Source: Puffinus mauretanicus
Lineage: Eukaryota; Chordata; Aves; Procellariiformes; Procellariidae
NCBI GenBank assembly: GCA_023333565.1
Contig: JAJKFH010002994.1
Span: 682,001-746,000 of the forward strand
DNA: 64,000 bases
Direction of reading: 5' to 3'
Below, piece by piece: positions 63,131-64,000 of the stretch; within the stretch, counting starts at the first letter, position 1, and every line of letters begins with the position of its first letter. The notes beneath the pieces are model-generated. The model was not told the DNA's origin, searched no databases, and saw only the letters and a list, made by a program, of their open reading frames with translations. A program made the translations under genes and the position numbers.

Positions 63131-64000
63131 GAGCATTGAGGTAAAACAGACACACTACTGCAGTTTGCATTGGACAGTTCTCAATTAGAATGTCAAGATT
63201 TATAGTGTATTTTATCCGGTTTTCATTCTTCGCTGTTCAGTTTAACTTTTGACCTATGGTTATTGGCAGAAGGGGGCTTGTCTCAGAGGGCCATTAGTCC
63301 CTTCCAAAGAGGCCTTCTAAGAAGTACCAAAAAAAGAGGGTGGGAAACAGGTCTCTTTGTAACAGGACCCGTCCTCCTTCTTGAAATACTCACACAATTA
63401 ATGCGACAGTCAGGATACAAGAAAACAGGAGATCCTCTGGATTTTTCCTGCAATGAGTAGTTAAGGTCTTGCATTCTTCCTCTTCTGTCCTGCCCTGCCA
63501 AGAGGTCAGATGGAAACAAATCCTGTAGAAAGGATCAACACTAATTGTGTCCAAAAATCTGCATGGAGTTAGAGCAAAAGAAAATGGAGGTTATAATCAT
63601 AGAGAACCTATGCTGAGATCCTAATAAGAGCCATAGTAAGGTGCGGCATCCAGGTGTTCTCCAGAGGGCTGGAGGTCACAAAGCTCTCAGCCAATATGGG
63701 ACACATCATCCTTAAAATATATGATAGAAGAACATGAGTTGCATATACATCCTTGAATTTGAAAAACCCCGTATGGGAATGGATAGATTTACCCAGATTG
63801 AATAGCCCTGACCAATGCATTCCCTTCAAAATGGGAGATGATAGCTGTGCTGAAGGGGAGCCTGCTGGCATGTAACTGGCACAATTTCTCAAGGCGAAAC
63901 CTTAAGATTGCTAAAAATATCAAACAAGATCAATAATTTTGCTGTAGGACTGTGCTGGTGACACAAATTAAGGGCAGAGCTGTACATGGGGAGGGCCAGA

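Larger units (their letters stand above)
45640..64000. other. CUX1 5' flank, distal part; no gene supported
   Basis: Noncoding-looking DNA to the end of the window. Small frames (60-173 codons, such as 51,918-52,439 minus) lack domains and overlap frames on the opposite strand. The only recognisable content is fossil MIR/L2-like and palindromic repeats and simple tracts, including AG-rich (52,440-52,470) and CA-rich (48,790-48,810) stretches. Confidence 0.55.

Overview
The window is vertebrate nuclear DNA. It is AT-rich and intron-like, with one large CpG island at about 23.4-25.8 kb, very old interspersed repeats and no prokaryotic-style gene packing. The near absence of recent SINEs, the single decayed CR1-type LINE tail, and eroded MIR-like and palindromic amniote relics best fit a bird. 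A crocodilian or turtle is not excluded.

The one gene I recognise with confidence is CUX1 (cut-like homeobox 1, also called CDP; the locus also makes the Golgi protein CASP), on the minus strand. Its first coding exon lies at 25,031-25,093. It encodes the 21-residue N-terminus that begins [15 protein letters not shown] and ends LQQLQ, and it stops in phase 0 at a GT donor. About 1.5 kb further into the gene, at 23,501-23,530, there is a second short first exon of ten codons, MLGRAAAPLE, also phase 0 and followed by GTGAGG. It has the length, phase and partial sequence of the alternative mammalian CUX1 N-terminus as I remember it (MLCVAGARLK). A CCAAT box and a TATA-like element lie upstream of it. 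The window therefore shows the dual-promoter start of CUX1. Both starts carry a short upstream open reading frame that overlaps the main AUG.

Layout: 1 to about 23.4 kb is CUX1 intron 1. Within it, 21,615-21,806 is an exon-like 64-codon block in phase 0/0 that could be an undescribed in-frame cassette exon. From 23.4 to 25.8 kb is the CpG island, with both first exons, a cluster of CUX1-type ATCRAT and CCAAT sites, G-rich tracts and a 64/49-bp minisatellite. From 25.8 to 64 kb is 5' flanking DNA in which I see no coding exon. It holds two CpG-rich patches, a homeodomain-site-rich stretch, a CR1 tail, many MIR/L2-like and palindromic fossil repeats, one inverted pair of repeat copies, and simple repeats. 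No later CUX1 exon was recognised in the window.

This is a regulatory and structural locus rather than a multi-gene system. The most promising new observations are the candidate cassette exon, the possible autoregulatory site cluster that includes the coding part of exon 1, and the overlapping uORFs at both starts.
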